Below, piece after piece: positions 40,583 to 50,923 of a DNA stretch of 64,000 bases. A model generated the notes under the pieces. The model worked only from the letters and a program-made list of their open reading frames with translations. It searched no databases and was not told the origin of the DNA. Each line of letters begins with the position of its first letter. Positions within the stretch are counted from its first letter, which is position 1. Where the stretch lies: assembly GCF_001724815.1 (NCBI RefSeq), contig NZ_MEDO01000014.1, positions 558,001 to 622,000 on the forward strand, read 5' to 3'. This DNA comes from Arenimonas sp. SCN 70-307. Its GTDB lineage: Bacteria; Pseudomonadota; Gammaproteobacteria; Xanthomonadales; Xanthomonadaceae. Both the position numbers and the translations under genes were made by a program.

Positions 40583-40969
40583 ATGGGACGATTCGCCGCC
40601 ACCGTACTTGCCCTCGCCGGCCTGGGTTTCCTGGGCTTCGGCATCGCCATCACGCTCGACCCGGCCGGGGTGCTGGCGCCGGTGGGCATCAGCGGCACGC
40701 CGGCCGGCGTGGTCGAGCTGCAGGCCTTCTACGGCGGGCTCGAGTTGGGCCTGGGCGCCTTCCTGCTCGCCTGCGCCTGGTGCCCGGCCTGGCGCCGGCC
40801 CGGTCTGTGGCTGGTGCTGGGCGTCAACGGCGGCATCGCCGCGGTGCGCCTGCTGGGCATCGCCCAGACCGGCGAGTACATCCCCTTCTTCACCTACGCC
40901 CTGGCCTGGGAGCTGGGCTTCGCCGCCGCCTCGGCGCTGGCGCTGTGGCGGGGCCGCGCGGCGGGCTGA
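40583..40969 (+). CDS. DUF4345-like membrane protein
   Basis: Integral membrane protein of 128 residues with four hydrophobic segments (about 5-25, 47-66, 73-93, 103-123). The pattern GVxELQAFYGGLELGLGAFLL in the second half is typical of DUF4345. No function is established. Divergent from rsgA by 61 nt. Confidence 0.8.
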   Translation: MGRFAATVLALAGLGFLGFGIAITLDPAGVLAPVGISGTPAGVVELQAFYGGLELGLGAFLLACAWCPAWRRPGLWLVLGVNGGIAAVRLLGIAQTGEYIPFFTYALAWELGFAAASALALWRGRAAG

Positions 40970-41027
40970 AAGCACGTCAAGATTCCGTTAATCTCGGGGG
41001 CAACACCCGTCCCGAGCCCGACGTTCC

Positions 41028-42272
41028 ATGCCCCACAGCCCCCTGCCGACCCGCGAGAGCCTGCGCGAGGTCCGCTACGACATCCGCGGCGAGCTGTCCC
41101 GCCGCGCCCGTGAACTCGAGGGACAGGGCCGGCAGCTGATCCGCCTGAACATCGGCAACCCCGGCGCCTTCGGGTTCCGGGCCCCGGAGCACCTGCAGGC
41201 CGCTTTGACGGCCCACGTGGCCGAGTCAGACCCCTACACCCACCAGCAGGGCCTGCCCCTGGCCCGCGAGGCCGTGGCCGCCCTGCACCGCGGCCGCGGC
41301 ACGCCCAATGCCAGCGCCGAGCGCGTATTCATCGGCAACGGCGTGAGCGAGCTGATCGACATCTCGCTGCGCGCCCTGCTCAACCCCGGCGACGAGGTGC
41401 TGCTGCCCTCGCCCGACTACCCGCTCTGGAGCGCCGCCACCATCCTCAACCAGGGCCGGCCGGTGTACTACCGCTGCGCGCCGGAGAACGGCTTCCTGCC
41501 CGACCCGGACGAAATCGAGCGGCTGGTGACGACGCGCACGCGCGCGCTGGTGGTGATCAACCCGAACAATCCCACGGGCGCGAACTACCCGCCGGCGCTG
41601 CTGGCGCGGCTGGCCGACATCGCCGCGCGCCACGGCCTGCTGCTGATGGCCGACGAGATCTACGACGGCATCCTGTACGACGACGCGCAATTCACCCCGC
41701 TCGCGCCCCTGGCCGGCGATACGCCCTGCCTGAGCTTCGGCGGCTTGTCGAAGGTGTGGCGCGCCTGCGGCTGGCGCGTGGGCTGGGCGGTGCTGTCGGG
41801 CGACCCGCTGCGCGTGGGTGACCTGCACCACGCGATGGACCTGCTCTCGGCGATGCGCCTCTGCGCCAACGTGCCGGCGCAGTTCGCGGTGCCGGCGGCG
41901 CTGGAAGGCCCGGAGACCATCCGCGCGCTGACCGCGCCGGGTGGCCGCCTGCACGCCTCGCGCGAAGCGGTGGTGGCGGGCTGCGCGGCCAGCGAGCACC
42001 TGTCGCTGGTGGTGCCGCAGGGCGCGCTCTACGCCTTCCCGCAGGTGGTGGGGCCGGCGGCCGAGGGCTTCGACGACCAGGCCTTCGCGCTCGAGCTGCT
42101 GGAAACCGAGGACGTGCTGGTGGTGCCGGGCAGCGGCTTCAACGTGCCGGGCTCGCGCCACTTCCGCATCACCCTGCTGCCGGAGGCGGCGCAGGTGCGC
42201 GAGGTGTTCACCCGCATCGACCGCGTGCTGGCGCGCCGCGCCGACGTCGCGGGCAAGCGCCACGTGGCCTGA
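41028..42272 (+). CDS. alaA: Alanine-type PLP aminotransferase (AlaA-like)
   Basis: PLP-dependent class I/II aminotransferase of 414 residues, most like E. coli AlaA (glutamate-pyruvate transaminase). Matching blocks: YDIRGELSRRARELEGQG, LNIGNPGAFGF, IGNGVSELI, LPSPDYPLWSA, INPNNPTGANYP, MADEIYDGILYDDA, and the PLP lysine in GGLSKVWRACGWRVGW. Role: alanine synthesis. The GDSL hydrolase follows 13 nt later. Confidence 0.93.
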   Translation: MPHSPLPTRESLREVRYDIRGELSRRARELEGQGRQLIRLNIGNPGAFGFRAPEHLQAALTAHVAESDPYTHQQGLPLAREAVAALHRGRGTPNASAERVFIGNGVSELIDISLRALLNPGDEVLLPSPDYPLWSAATILNQGRPVYYRCAPENGFLPDPDEIERLVTTRTRALVVINPNNPTGANYPPALLARLADIAARHGLLLMADEIYDGILYDDAQFTPLAPLAGDTPCLSFGGLSKVWRACGWRVGWAVLSGDPLRVGDLHHAMDLLSAMRLCANVPAQFAVPAALEGPETIRALTAPGGRLHASREAVVAGCAASEHLSLVVPQGALYAFPQVVGPAAEGFDDQAFALELLETEDVLVVPGSGFNVPGSRHFRITLLPEAAQVREVFTRIDRVLARRADVAGKRHVA

Positions 42273-42285
42273 GGCGGGGCCGGCG

Positions 42286-42951
42286 ATGGGCGCGGACGGC
42301 CTGCATTACCTCGCGCTGGGCGATTCCTACACCATCGGCGAATCGGTGCCCGAGGACGGCCGCTGGCCGGTGCAGCTGGCGGCGGCGCTGCGCGCGCGCG
42401 GCGTGCCGCTGGCCACGCCCCGCATCATCGCCACCACCGGCTGGACCACCGACGAGCTGTCGGCGGCGATGGACGCGGCCGAGCCGCTGGGCCAGTGGGA
42501 TTTCGTCTCGCTGCTGATCGGCGTGAACAACCAGTACCGCGGGCGCGCGGTGGACGAATACCGCGTCGAGTTCACGGCCTTGCTGGCGCGCGCGATCGCG
42601 CTTGCCGGCGGTCGCCCGGACCGGGTGCTGGTGCTGTCGATCCCGGACTGGGGCGTCACCCCCTTCGGCCAGGGCAGCGGCCGCGACACCGCGCGCATCG
42701 CCGCCGAACTCGACGCCTACAACGCCGCCGCCGCCGCCGAATGCGCCGCCCGCGGCGTGGCCTTCGTCGACATCACCCCGGCCAGCCGCTCGCCGGGCAA
42801 CCAGCCCGACCGCATCGCCGACGACGGCCTGCATCCCTCGGCCCTGGCCTATGCCGACTGGACCGCCCTCGCCCTCCCCACCGCCCAATCCCTGCTCCAA
42901 GAAAGGGGGTCAGGTTCACTTCTGGGAAGTGAACCTGACCCCCTTTCTTGA
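42286..42951 (+). CDS. SGNH/GDSL hydrolase
   Basis: Esterase/lipase-like enzyme of 221 residues. Block I is LALGDSYTIGE (catalytic Ser), the Gly block is in TTGWTTDEL, the Asn block is LIGVNNQYRG and block V is DGLHPSALAY (Asp and His). No signal peptide. The last 17 codons lie inside a palindromic repeat, so the C-terminal QERGSGSLLGSEPDPLS is repeat-derived and the stop TGA is just at its edge; an original stop was probably lost. Likely co-transcribed with the aminotransferase. Confidence 0.9.
   Translation: MGADGLHYLALGDSYTIGESVPEDGRWPVQLAAALRARGVPLATPRIIATTGWTTDELSAAMDAAEPLGQWDFVSLLIGVNNQYRGRAVDEYRVEFTALLARAIALAGGRPDRVLVLSIPDWGVTPFGQGSGRDTARIAAELDAYNAAAAAECAARGVAFVDITPASRSPGNQPDRIADDGLHPSALAYADWTALALPTAQSLLQERGSGSLLGSEPDPLS
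42898..42950. repeat. GGGGTC-type palindromic repeat, copy 3
   Basis: Perfect 25-bp arms (42898-42922, 42926-42950) with a TGG loop; core GGGGGTCAGGTTCACTTC. Overlaps the end of the GDSL gene. Right next to it, 42953-42965 (TGCACCTGTCCCC) equals one arm of the copy at 57766-57808, so a half element of another subtype abuts. Confidence 0.92.
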
Positions 42952-43032
42952 ATGCACCTGTCCCCGACTGACGTGCGTCAGGGTGGGTTCGACGAGGGGC
43001 GGTAGAATGGCGGCCTACCCACGGAGCCAGCC

Positions 43033-43962
43033 ATGTCCCTTTCGCCTGAAACCCGCGCGCGCATCGAGCAGATCCTCGGGGCGCACCACGTCGTGCTCTT
43101 CATGAAGGGCAACCCGGACGCGCCGCAGTGCGGCTTCTCGGCCAAGGCGGCCGGCATCCTCAAGGGCCTGGTGCCGGGCTTCGGCCACGTGGACGTACTG
43201 GCCGACCCGGCCATCCGCGAGGGCATCAAGGTGTTCGGCCAGTGGCCGACCATTCCGCAGCTGTACGTCGGCGGCGAGCTGTTGGGCGGCAGCGACATCA
43301 TCGAGCAGATGCTCAACAGCGGCGAGCTGCACCAGGTGCTGGGCCTGCCCGCGCCCGACCGCACGCCGCCGGCCATCGAGATCACCCCGCCGGCCGCCGA
43401 GGCCATCGGCCGCGCGCTGGCCAACGCCGACGAGGGCGTGGTGCTGCACCTGACGGTGGATCCGCGCTTCAACGCCCGCTTCGAGCTCAAGCCGGCCTCG
43501 GGCCACGAGGTCGTGGCCGAAGCCGCCGGCCTGCGCCTGCACCTGGACCTGGCCAGCGTGCCGCGCGCCCGCGGCCTGCGCATCGACTGGGTGGAGGATG
43601 CGCGTGGCGCCGGCCTGGCCATCCACAACCCGAACGCGCCGCCGGCGGTGAAGTCGATGGACGTGCAGCAGCTGCACGACCACATCATCGCCGGCACCAT
43701 CGACGTGATCGACGTGCGCCCGGCCCACGCCCGCGCCATCGCCCCCTTCCCGCATCCGCACGAAGTGCTCGACGAGGACAGCCGCGAGCGCCTCGAGGCC
43801 CTGCCCAAGGACGTGCCGCTGGCCTTCCTGTGCCACCACGGCAATTCCAGCCGCCAGGCCGCCGAGTACTTCCGCCAGCTGGGCTTCCACGACATCTACA
43901 ACGTCGAGGGCGGCATCGACGCCTGGTCGGTGCGGATCGACCCGTCCGTGCCCCGGTACTGA
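43033..43962 (+). CDS. Grx4-type monothiol glutaredoxin fused to rhodanese
   Basis: Three-part protein of 309 residues. Residues 1-105 are a monothiol glutaredoxin with the CGFS site (Cys33), the iron-sulfur carrier type, including WPTIPQLYVGGELLGGSDI. Residues 110-200 look like a degenerate A-type/HesB carrier (HLTVDPRFNARFELKP) in which I do not see the three cluster cysteines. Residues 210-309 are a rhodanese domain with active Cys267 in FLCHHGNSSRQAA. Role: probably iron-sulfur trafficking coupled to sulfur transfer. A TAGAAT -10-like hexamer lies at 43003-43008. Confidence 0.9.
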   Translation: MSLSPETRARIEQILGAHHVVLFMKGNPDAPQCGFSAKAAGILKGLVPGFGHVDVLADPAIREGIKVFGQWPTIPQLYVGGELLGGSDIIEQMLNSGELHQVLGLPAPDRTPPAIEITPPAAEAIGRALANADEGVVLHLTVDPRFNARFELKPASGHEVVAEAAGLRLHLDLASVPRARGLRIDWVEDARGAGLAIHNPNAPPAVKSMDVQQLHDHIIAGTIDVIDVRPAHARAIAPFPHPHEVLDEDSRERLEALPKDVPLAFLCHHGNSSRQAAEYFRQLGFHDIYNVEGGIDAWSVRIDPSVPRY

Positions 43963-44096
43963 AACGCCCTGCAGGCCGCCGGCAGCCCCCTTCTGGCGGC
44001 TCTAGAGCAATTGCGCTAACTTGGTCAGGCGACCAAACCCGCCCAACCGGGTCATCCCCCCAAGGCAAGGGCGCGGTAGCACCCAGGAGGCACGAA

Positions 44097-44429
44097 ATGC
44101 GCAATTGGCTGGTAATGGCCCCGGCGGCCCTTGTCCTCGCGGCTTGCGGTGGGGATGAGGCCGGGGCGGGCGGCAGCCGCGGCGACCTCGCCGCGCAGGC
44201 CTGCAAGGTTGCCACCGAGTCCCGGCTCGACGGCAAGCTCTACGACATGGACCTCAAGGCGCTCGCGGCGAGCATGCGCGACGCGCCCAATGGCGAAAAA
44301 TTCCTCACCGCACCCATCACCATCGAGCCGGGCCTGACCTCCGAGGTCAAGCAGGTAGTCGAGTGCACGGTGCGCTTCACCGACGCCAAGCCACAGCCCG
44401 ACGTCGTCGGCTTCGTCTTCAACTGGTGA
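44097..44429 (+). CDS. Small lipoprotein of unknown function
   Basis: Lipoprotein of 110 residues: MRNWLVMAPAALVLAAC gives a lipobox LAAC with Cys17. The mature part has two further Cys (QACKV, VECTV) that may pair. ATG 44097 follows an AGGAGG RBS. The gene ends at a palindromic repeat shared with the convergent amn gene. No family recognised. Confidence 0.75.
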   Translation: MRNWLVMAPAALVLAACGGDEAGAGGSRGDLAAQACKVATESRLDGKLYDMDLKALAASMRDAPNGEKFLTAPITIEPGLTSEVKQVVECTVRFTDAKPQPDVVGFVFNW

Positions 44430-44489
44430 AGAAAGGGGGTCAGGTTCACTTCCTGCGCTGGCGCGGGAAGTGAACCTGACCCCCTTTCT
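44430..44489. repeat. GGGGTC-type palindromic repeat, copy 4
   Basis: Arms 44430-44453 and 44466-44489, 24 bp perfect, with further pairing (GCG/CGC) in the 12-nt centre. Same arm sequence as copy 3. It fills the space between convergent lipoprotein and amn genes. Confidence 0.92.
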
Positions 44490-44491
44490 GG

Positions 44492-45265
44492 TTAGTCGAA
44501 GCGCAGGTGCTTGACGGACTTGCCGTGGCGGCGGATCAGGCGCAAGGCCTCGATGCCGATCTGGATGTGCCGCTCGACGAAGTGCTCGGTCACCTTCTTG
44601 TCGGAGGCTTCCGTCTTCACGCCCTCCGGCACCATCGGCTGGTCCGAGACCAGCAGCAGCGCGCCCGAGGGAATCGAGTTGGCGAAGCCCGCGGCGAACA
44701 CCGTGGCCGTCTCCATGTCGATGGCCATGCAGCGCAGCTTGCGCAGGTATTCCTTGAAGGCCTCGTCGTGCTCCCAGACGCGGCGGTTGGTGGTGAACAC
44801 CGTGCCGGTCCAGTAGTCGTGGCCAAGGTCGCGGATCATGGTCGAGACCGCGCGCTGCAGCGCGAAGGCCGGCAGCGCCGGCACTTCCGGCGGCAGGTAG
44901 TCGTTGGAGGTGCCCTCGCCGCGGATGGCGGCGATCGGCAGCACCAGGTCGCCCAGCTGGTTCTTGCGCTTGAGCCCGCCGCACTTGCCCAGGAACAGGC
45001 AGGCCTTGGGGCCGATGGCGCTGAGCAGGTCCATCACGGTGGCGGCGTTGGCGCTGCCCATGCCGAAGTTGATCAGGGTGATGCCGTCGGCGGTGGCGCT
45101 GGGCATCGGCCGGTCCAGGCCCACCACCTCGGCGCCGGTGAGGCGCGAGAAGGTGTTGAGGTAGCCGCCGAAGTTGGTCAGCAGGATGTGCTCGCCGAAG
45201 GCTTCCAGGGGCACGCCCGTGTAGCGCGGCAGCCAGTTGCTGACGATTTCGTTCTTGTCCTTCAT
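44492..45265 (-). CDS. amn: AMP nucleosidase (short form)
   Basis: Hydrolyses AMP to adenine and ribose 5-phosphate. The 257 residues hold the nucleoside phosphorylase-like fold: INFGMGSANAATVMDLL, LFLGKCGGLKRK, GEGTSNDYLPPEVPALPAF and the ribose-binding MAIDMETATVFAAGFA. E. coli Amn is nearly twice as long because of an extra N-terminal domain; the short form is the one found in Bacteroidetes and Xanthomonads. Single gene. Confidence 0.93.
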   Translation of the reverse strand: MKDKNEIVSNWLPRYTGVPLEAFGEHILLTNFGGYLNTFSRLTGAEVVGLDRPMPSATADGITLINFGMGSANAATVMDLLSAIGPKACLFLGKCGGLKRKNQLGDLVLPIAAIRGEGTSNDYLPPEVPALPAFALQRAVSTMIRDLGHDYWTGTVFTTNRRVWEHDEAFKEYLRKLRCMAIDMETATVFAAGFANSIPSGALLLVSDQPMVPEGVKTEASDKKVTEHFVERHIQIGIEALRLIRRHGKSVKHLRFD

Positions 45266-45352
45266 GTCTTCGTTATCCCTTTTTTGTTGTTCTTTTTATC
45301 CGTACAGCCTGCCCATTGTGCCACGCGCGCCGTGAATGCCGGCTTCCTGCAC

Positions 45353-45382
45353 TTGGCAAACCCGGCCCACGCTGGCTAGGGT
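45353..45382 (+). promoter_or_regulatory. Candidate promoter of the amidohydrolase pair
   Basis: TTGGCA (45353-45358), 18-bp spacer, TAGGGT (45377-45382), 25 nt before the start codon with a GGGGGAGA RBS between. Confidence 0.5.
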
Positions 45383-45407
45383 TGCCCGTCCACCGGGGGA
45401 GAAACCA

Positions 45408-46792
<1,385 letters not shown>

Positions 46793-46796
<4 letters not shown>

Positions 46797-48064
46797 AGCG
46801 CCTGTTCCTTTCCGTCCTGCTGGCCGCCGCGCTGCCCGCCGCCGCCCAGGACCTGCTGATCCGCGACGCCACCGTGCACACCGCCGGCCCCGCCGGCACG
46901 CTCAAGGACCACGACGTGCTGGTGCAGGGCGGCGTGGTGCGCGCCATCGGCCCCGGCCTGGCCGCGCCGGCCGGCGTCACCGTGGTCGATGCCAAGGGCA
47001 AGCCGCTGACGCCGGGCCTGTTCGGCGGCCTCACGGGCCTGGGCATCGAGGAAGTCTCGGGCGAGCCGTCCACCGTCGACGGTGGCCTGGCGCTGGGCGC
47101 GATGGTGCCGGCGCACGAGGGTTCGTCCTGGCGCCCGGAGTTCGACGTGGACGTCGCCTTCAACCCGCACTCCTCGGCCATCGGCGTGAACCGCGTCGAG
47201 GGTGTCACCTTCACCGTGCTCGCGCCCTCGGCCCTGCCGGGCGGCAGCTTCGTGGCCGGCCAGGGCAGCGCCGTGCTGCTCGACGGCCGCTACGACGCGG
47301 CGCTGGCCGGCAGCCGCAGCCTGTTCATCGACCTGGGCAGCGATGCCTCGGGCCTGTCCGGCGGCAGCCGCGCCGGCCAGTGGATGCTGCTCGAGCAGGC
47401 CGTGGCCGAAGCGCGCAGCGGCGGCGGCGACGGCCTGCTCACCCGCGCCGGCCGCGCCGCGCTGGCGCGCTACCTGGCCGGCGGCCGCGTGGTCTTCCAC
47501 GTCGACCGCGCCGCCGACATCCGCCAGGTGCTGGCCTTCGCCAGGAAGAACGGCATGCGCCCGGTCATCGCCGGCGGCAACGAAGCCTGGCGCGTGGCCG
47601 CCGAGCTCAAGGCCGCCGACGCGGTGGTGCTGCTCGATTCGCTGGCCAACCTGCCGGCGAATTTCGATTCGCTCGCGTCGAGCCTCGAAAACGCCACGCG
47701 CCTGCACCGCGCCGGCGTGCGCGTGGGCTTCACCCAGCGCGGCGACGCCACCCACAACGCCCGCAAGGTGCGCCAGCTGGCCGGCAACGCCGTGGCCAAC
47801 GGCCTGCCCTGGGAAGCCGGCCTGGCCGGCCTGACCTCGGTGCCGGCCGATGCCTTCGGCGTGGGCGGCCAGCGCGGCCGCATCGCCGTGGGCCAGGCGG
47901 CCGACCTGGTGCTCTGGACCGGCGACCCGCTCGAGGTGAACACCGTGGCCGAGCAGGTCTGGTTCGGCGGCGTGCCGGCCTCGATGCGCTCGCGCCAGAC
48001 CGAGCTGCGCGACCGCTACCTCGCGCCCAAGGGCAACCTGCCGCGCGCCTACACCGGCCGCTGA
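46793..48064 (+). CDS. Amidohydrolase-like protein lacking the metal-binding HxH
   Basis: Partner of the preceding gene, 423 residues, with a signal peptide (MKRLFLSVLLAAALPAAAQD) from GTG 46793 (GTGA overlap). Both ends of the amidohydrolase fold are present (LLIRDATVHTAG; GGQRGRIAVGQAADLVLWTGDPLEV), but where HxH should stand the sequence reads TPGLFGGLTGLGIEE. The other metal ligands are also not evident. It is probably a pseudoenzyme subunit or scaffold for its upstream neighbour. Confidence 0.88.
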
Positions 48065-48073
48065 CTGCCCCCC

Positions 48074-48099
48074 GTGGGCGCGCTTGCAAGCGCGCCCAC
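48074..48099. repeat. Perfect 26-bp palindrome in the DUF1761 leader
   Basis: GTGGGCGCGCTTG followed by its exact reverse complement with no loop. It lies 10 nt after the amidohydrolase stop and 15 nt before the next start codon; no T-run follows. Could be a protein-binding operator or an mRNA structure near the RBS (GTGGGGAG). Confidence 0.6.
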
Positions 48100-48114
48100 C
48101 GTGGGGAGACGGTC

Positions 48115-48519
48115 ATGGAAGGGATCAATCTTTGGGCGGTGCTCGTCGCCGCCATCAGCGGCTTCGTGCTGGGCGGCCTGTGGTATTCGCCGCTGCTGTT
48201 CGGCAAGGCCTGGCAGCGCCTGACCGGCCTGAGCGACGAAACGCTGGCCGGCGGCAACATGGCGCTGATCTTCGGCGGCGCCTTCGTGCTGTGCCTGGTG
48301 GCCAGCGTCGTGTTCGCCATGTTCCTGGGCCCGCGCCCTTCGCTGCAGCTCGGTCTCGGCGCGGGCTTCTCGGCGGGCCTGTGCTGGGTGGCCGCGAGCT
48401 TCGGCATCAACTACCTGTTCGAGCGCAAACCCTTCGCGCTCTTCGCCATCAACGGCGGCTACCACACGCTGCAGTTCACCCTGATCGGCCTCGTGCTGGC
48501 GCTGTGGCCGGCGCCCTGA
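48115..48519 (+). CDS. DUF1761 membrane protein
   Basis: Inner-membrane protein of 134 residues with four hydrophobic segments. The family hallmark AAISGFVLGGLWYSPLLFGKAW is at the N-terminus and NGGYHTLQFTLIGLVLALW at the end. Function unknown. It follows the amidohydrolase pair on the same strand, separated by a perfect palindrome. Confidence 0.88.
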   Translation: MEGINLWAVLVAAISGFVLGGLWYSPLLFGKAWQRLTGLSDETLAGGNMALIFGGAFVLCLVASVVFAMFLGPRPSLQLGLGAGFSAGLCWVAASFGINYLFERKPFALFAINGGYHTLQFTLIGLVLALWPAP

Positions 48520-48528
48520 GCGCCGGCT

Positions 48529-50838
48529 TCAGCGGAACACGAAGCTGCGGTTGATCTGCACTTCCTCGTCCAGCGGCTCGAAGCGCCAGCCGCGCACGGT
48601 GTTGAGCACCGCGCGGTCGAAGGTGCCGCGCGGCTTCGACTGCAGCACCTCGATGTTCCTGACCGAACCATCGCGGGCGATGGTGATGCGCACCTGCACC
48701 TCGCCCGTGATGCCGCTGCGCAGCGCATCCGGCGGATAGTCCGGCTGCGGCGTGCGGATGCCCACCGGCGTCGTGCGCTTGGGCGGTGCCGCGGCGGCGG
48801 CCGCCGCGGCAGCGGCGGCGGCTTCGGCGGCGGCCTGCTGCTCGGCCGCCACGCGGGCCGCCTCGGCGGCTTCGGCCTGGCGCCGCGCTTCGGCCTGGCG
48901 GCGGGCCTCGGCCTCGCGGCGCTCGCGCTCGACGCGGGCGGGGTCGGCAGGCGCCGGCGAAGGCGCCGGCGCCACGCCCGTGCGCCGGGCTTCGGCGGCG
49001 CGGCGCGCCTCGTCGAGCTTGAGCGCTTCTTCGCGGCGGCGACGTTCGGCGGCCTGGCGGGCTTCCTGCAGCTTGCGCTCTTCCTCCGCCAAGCGCGCTT
49101 CTTCGCGGCGCTTGGCTTCCTCCACCAGGCGCCGGGCCTCGGCGGCCTCGGCGTCTTCCTGGCGCTGGCGGGCGCGTGCATCGGCCTCGGCCTGCTCGCG
49201 CGCCTGGCGCGCGGCGGCCTCGCGTTCGCGCTCGATGCGGCCGATCTCGTAGGCGAGCTCGAACAGCACCACCGTCGGCTCGTCGCGGGTGGCGGTGGCG
49301 ACCTTGCGCGAAACCACGTCGGGATGCGCCGGCGAAACGCACACCAGCGGATAACGGCCCGGTGCAAGCTCGAGCCGCAGCGGCGTATTGGCCACCAGGT
49401 CGAAGCGCTTGACGCCGTTGATGGACAGCTCGCAGGCGAGGTCCGACTCCACCAGCAGGCGGGCCTCGCCCGCGGGCAGCGGCGGCGGCGCGGCCGCTTC
49501 GGGTTCGGCTTCGGGCGCAGCCACCGGTTCGGCCGGTGCGGCGGTGGCCTCGGCCGGCACGGGCTCGCCCCCGTCGCTGCCGCCGAAGGCCCACCAGGCC
49601 AGCGCCAGCAACAGCAGCAGGGCCGCGGCGCCGGCGCCCAGCAGGCGCTTGTCGGGCCCGGCCGGCGGCGGTGCCGGCGTGCGCGAACGGAACTGCAGGG
49701 CCGCCGGCTCGATCGGGCCGCCTCCCGCGGACAGCGCCTTGCCCGCCACCGTGGGCGGATCGGGCGGCACCGGCGGGCTGCCCGCCGGGGTAACGGGCCG
49801 GGTGCCGGGGGGCGTCACGGGCGGAGTGGACGGCGGCGTCATCGGCCGCGAGGGCGTATGCACCACGGTGGGTGACACCGGCGGCGACCCCGGCGGCGTC
49901 GGCGTGGCGTGGCCTTCCGGCGCGGAAGCCACCTTCCCCAGCTTGCGCGCTGAAATGGCCGCGGCCACGCCGGAGGGCAAGCGGCCCAGCGACAGCACCT
50001 GCCCAGGCACCTCCTGCGCGCCCAGCGCCGAGGCCAGCTCCTCGATGAAACGGCCGGCGGTGGGCCAGCGCTGGTCGGACTGCTTGGCCAGCGCACGCGC
50101 CAGCACCTGCCGCGCCTCCTCGGGGAAGGGCGCGAGCGGCTCGAGCTGCAGCGGCGAATTGACGTGCTTGTACATCACCGCGTACGGCGTGTCGGCATCG
50201 AAGGGCAGCAGGCCGGTGAGCCACTGGTAGACCATCACGCCGAGCGCGTAGATGTCGGTGGCCGGGCCGACCTGCGAGTCCTGCGCCTGCTCGGGCGACA
50301 TGTACTGCGGTGTGCCCAGCACCGCGCCGGTGCTGGTGATGGTGGTGCGGCCCTGGAGCAGGCGCGAGATGCCGAAGTCGGCCAGGTAGATCTCGCCGTG
50401 TTCGCCCAGCAGCACGTTCTGCGGCTTGAGGTCGCGGTGTACCACGCCCAGGCTGTGGGCGTGGTCGAGCGCGTCGGCCACCATGGTGAACCAGGCCAGG
50501 CCGGTGTCGCGGCCGACCACTTCGCGGTTGAAGCGGTCGCCCAGGTGGCCACCGCGCACCAGGCGCAGGGCCATCCACGGCACGCCCTCGTCGATGCCGT
50601 AGGCATAGAGCGGCACGATGTGCGGGTGCTCGAGCTTGGCGATCAGGCGCGCCTCGCGCTCGAAGCGGTCGGCGAAGCCGGGCTCCTCGAGCAGCTCGAT
50701 GGGCAGCACCTTCAGCGCGACCTCGCGGTCGAGTCCGGCCTCGTAGGCGTTGTAGACCGTCGACATGCCGCCGCGCCCGAGCCGGGCGACGATGGTGAAC
50801 GGGCCGATCCTGTCCCCGACCTGGATCACACTGCGCAC
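48529..50838 (-). CDS. Ser/Thr protein kinase fused to a TonB C-terminal domain
   Basis: Unusual fusion of about 769 residues (GTG start 50838; start uncertain, ATG at 50895 possible). The N-terminal Hanks kinase is complete: GRGGMSTVYNA, VALKVLP, HRDLKPQN, ADFGISR, YMSPEQ. Then come a Pro/Thr linker, a membrane segment (LLGAGAAALLLLLALAWWAFGG), a small domain with a PEGA-like look (ARLLVESDLACELSINGVKR), a long charged Ala/Arg/Glu coiled coil and a TonB_C domain (PDYPPDALRSGITGEVQVRITIARDGSV ... WRFEP). The TonB part should reach the periplasm, suggesting a kinase linked to envelope or transporter function. Confidence 0.88.
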   Translation of the reverse strand: MRSVIQVGDRIGPFTIVARLGRGGMSTVYNAYEAGLDREVALKVLPIELLEEPGFADRFEREARLIAKLEHPHIVPLYAYGIDEGVPWMALRLVRGGHLGDRFNREVVGRDTGLAWFTMVADALDHAHSLGVVHRDLKPQNVLLGEHGEIYLADFGISRLLQGRTTITSTGAVLGTPQYMSPEQAQDSQVGPATDIYALGVMVYQWLTGLLPFDADTPYAVMYKHVNSPLQLEPLAPFPEEARQVLARALAKQSDQRWPTAGRFIEELASALGAQEVPGQVLSLGRLPSGVAAAISARKLGKVASAPEGHATPTPPGSPPVSPTVVHTPSRPMTPPSTPPVTPPGTRPVTPAGSPPVPPDPPTVAGKALSAGGGPIEPAALQFRSRTPAPPPAGPDKRLLGAGAAALLLLLALAWWAFGGSDGGEPVPAEATAAPAEPVAAPEAEPEAAAPPPLPAGEARLLVESDLACELSINGVKRFDLVANTPLRLELAPGRYPLVCVSPAHPDVVSRKVATATRDEPTVVLFELAYEIGRIEREREAAARQAREQAEADARARQRQEDAEAAEARRLVEEAKRREEARLAEEERKLQEARQAAERRRREEALKLDEARRAAEARRTGVAPAPSPAPADPARVERERREAEARRQAEARRQAEAAEAARVAAEQQAAAEAAAAAAAAAAAAPPKRTTPVGIRTPQPDYPPDALRSGITGEVQVRITIARDGSVRNIEVLQSKPRGTFDRAVLNTVRGWRFEPLDEEVQINRSFVFR

Positions 50839-50923
50839 GCGGAACCCCCCAGTACTCGTCCTGCGCCGGACCAGTCTACTCCGCCTCGCGGGCAAACGCG
50901 TCCACCTGCAGGGGAACGGGGAA

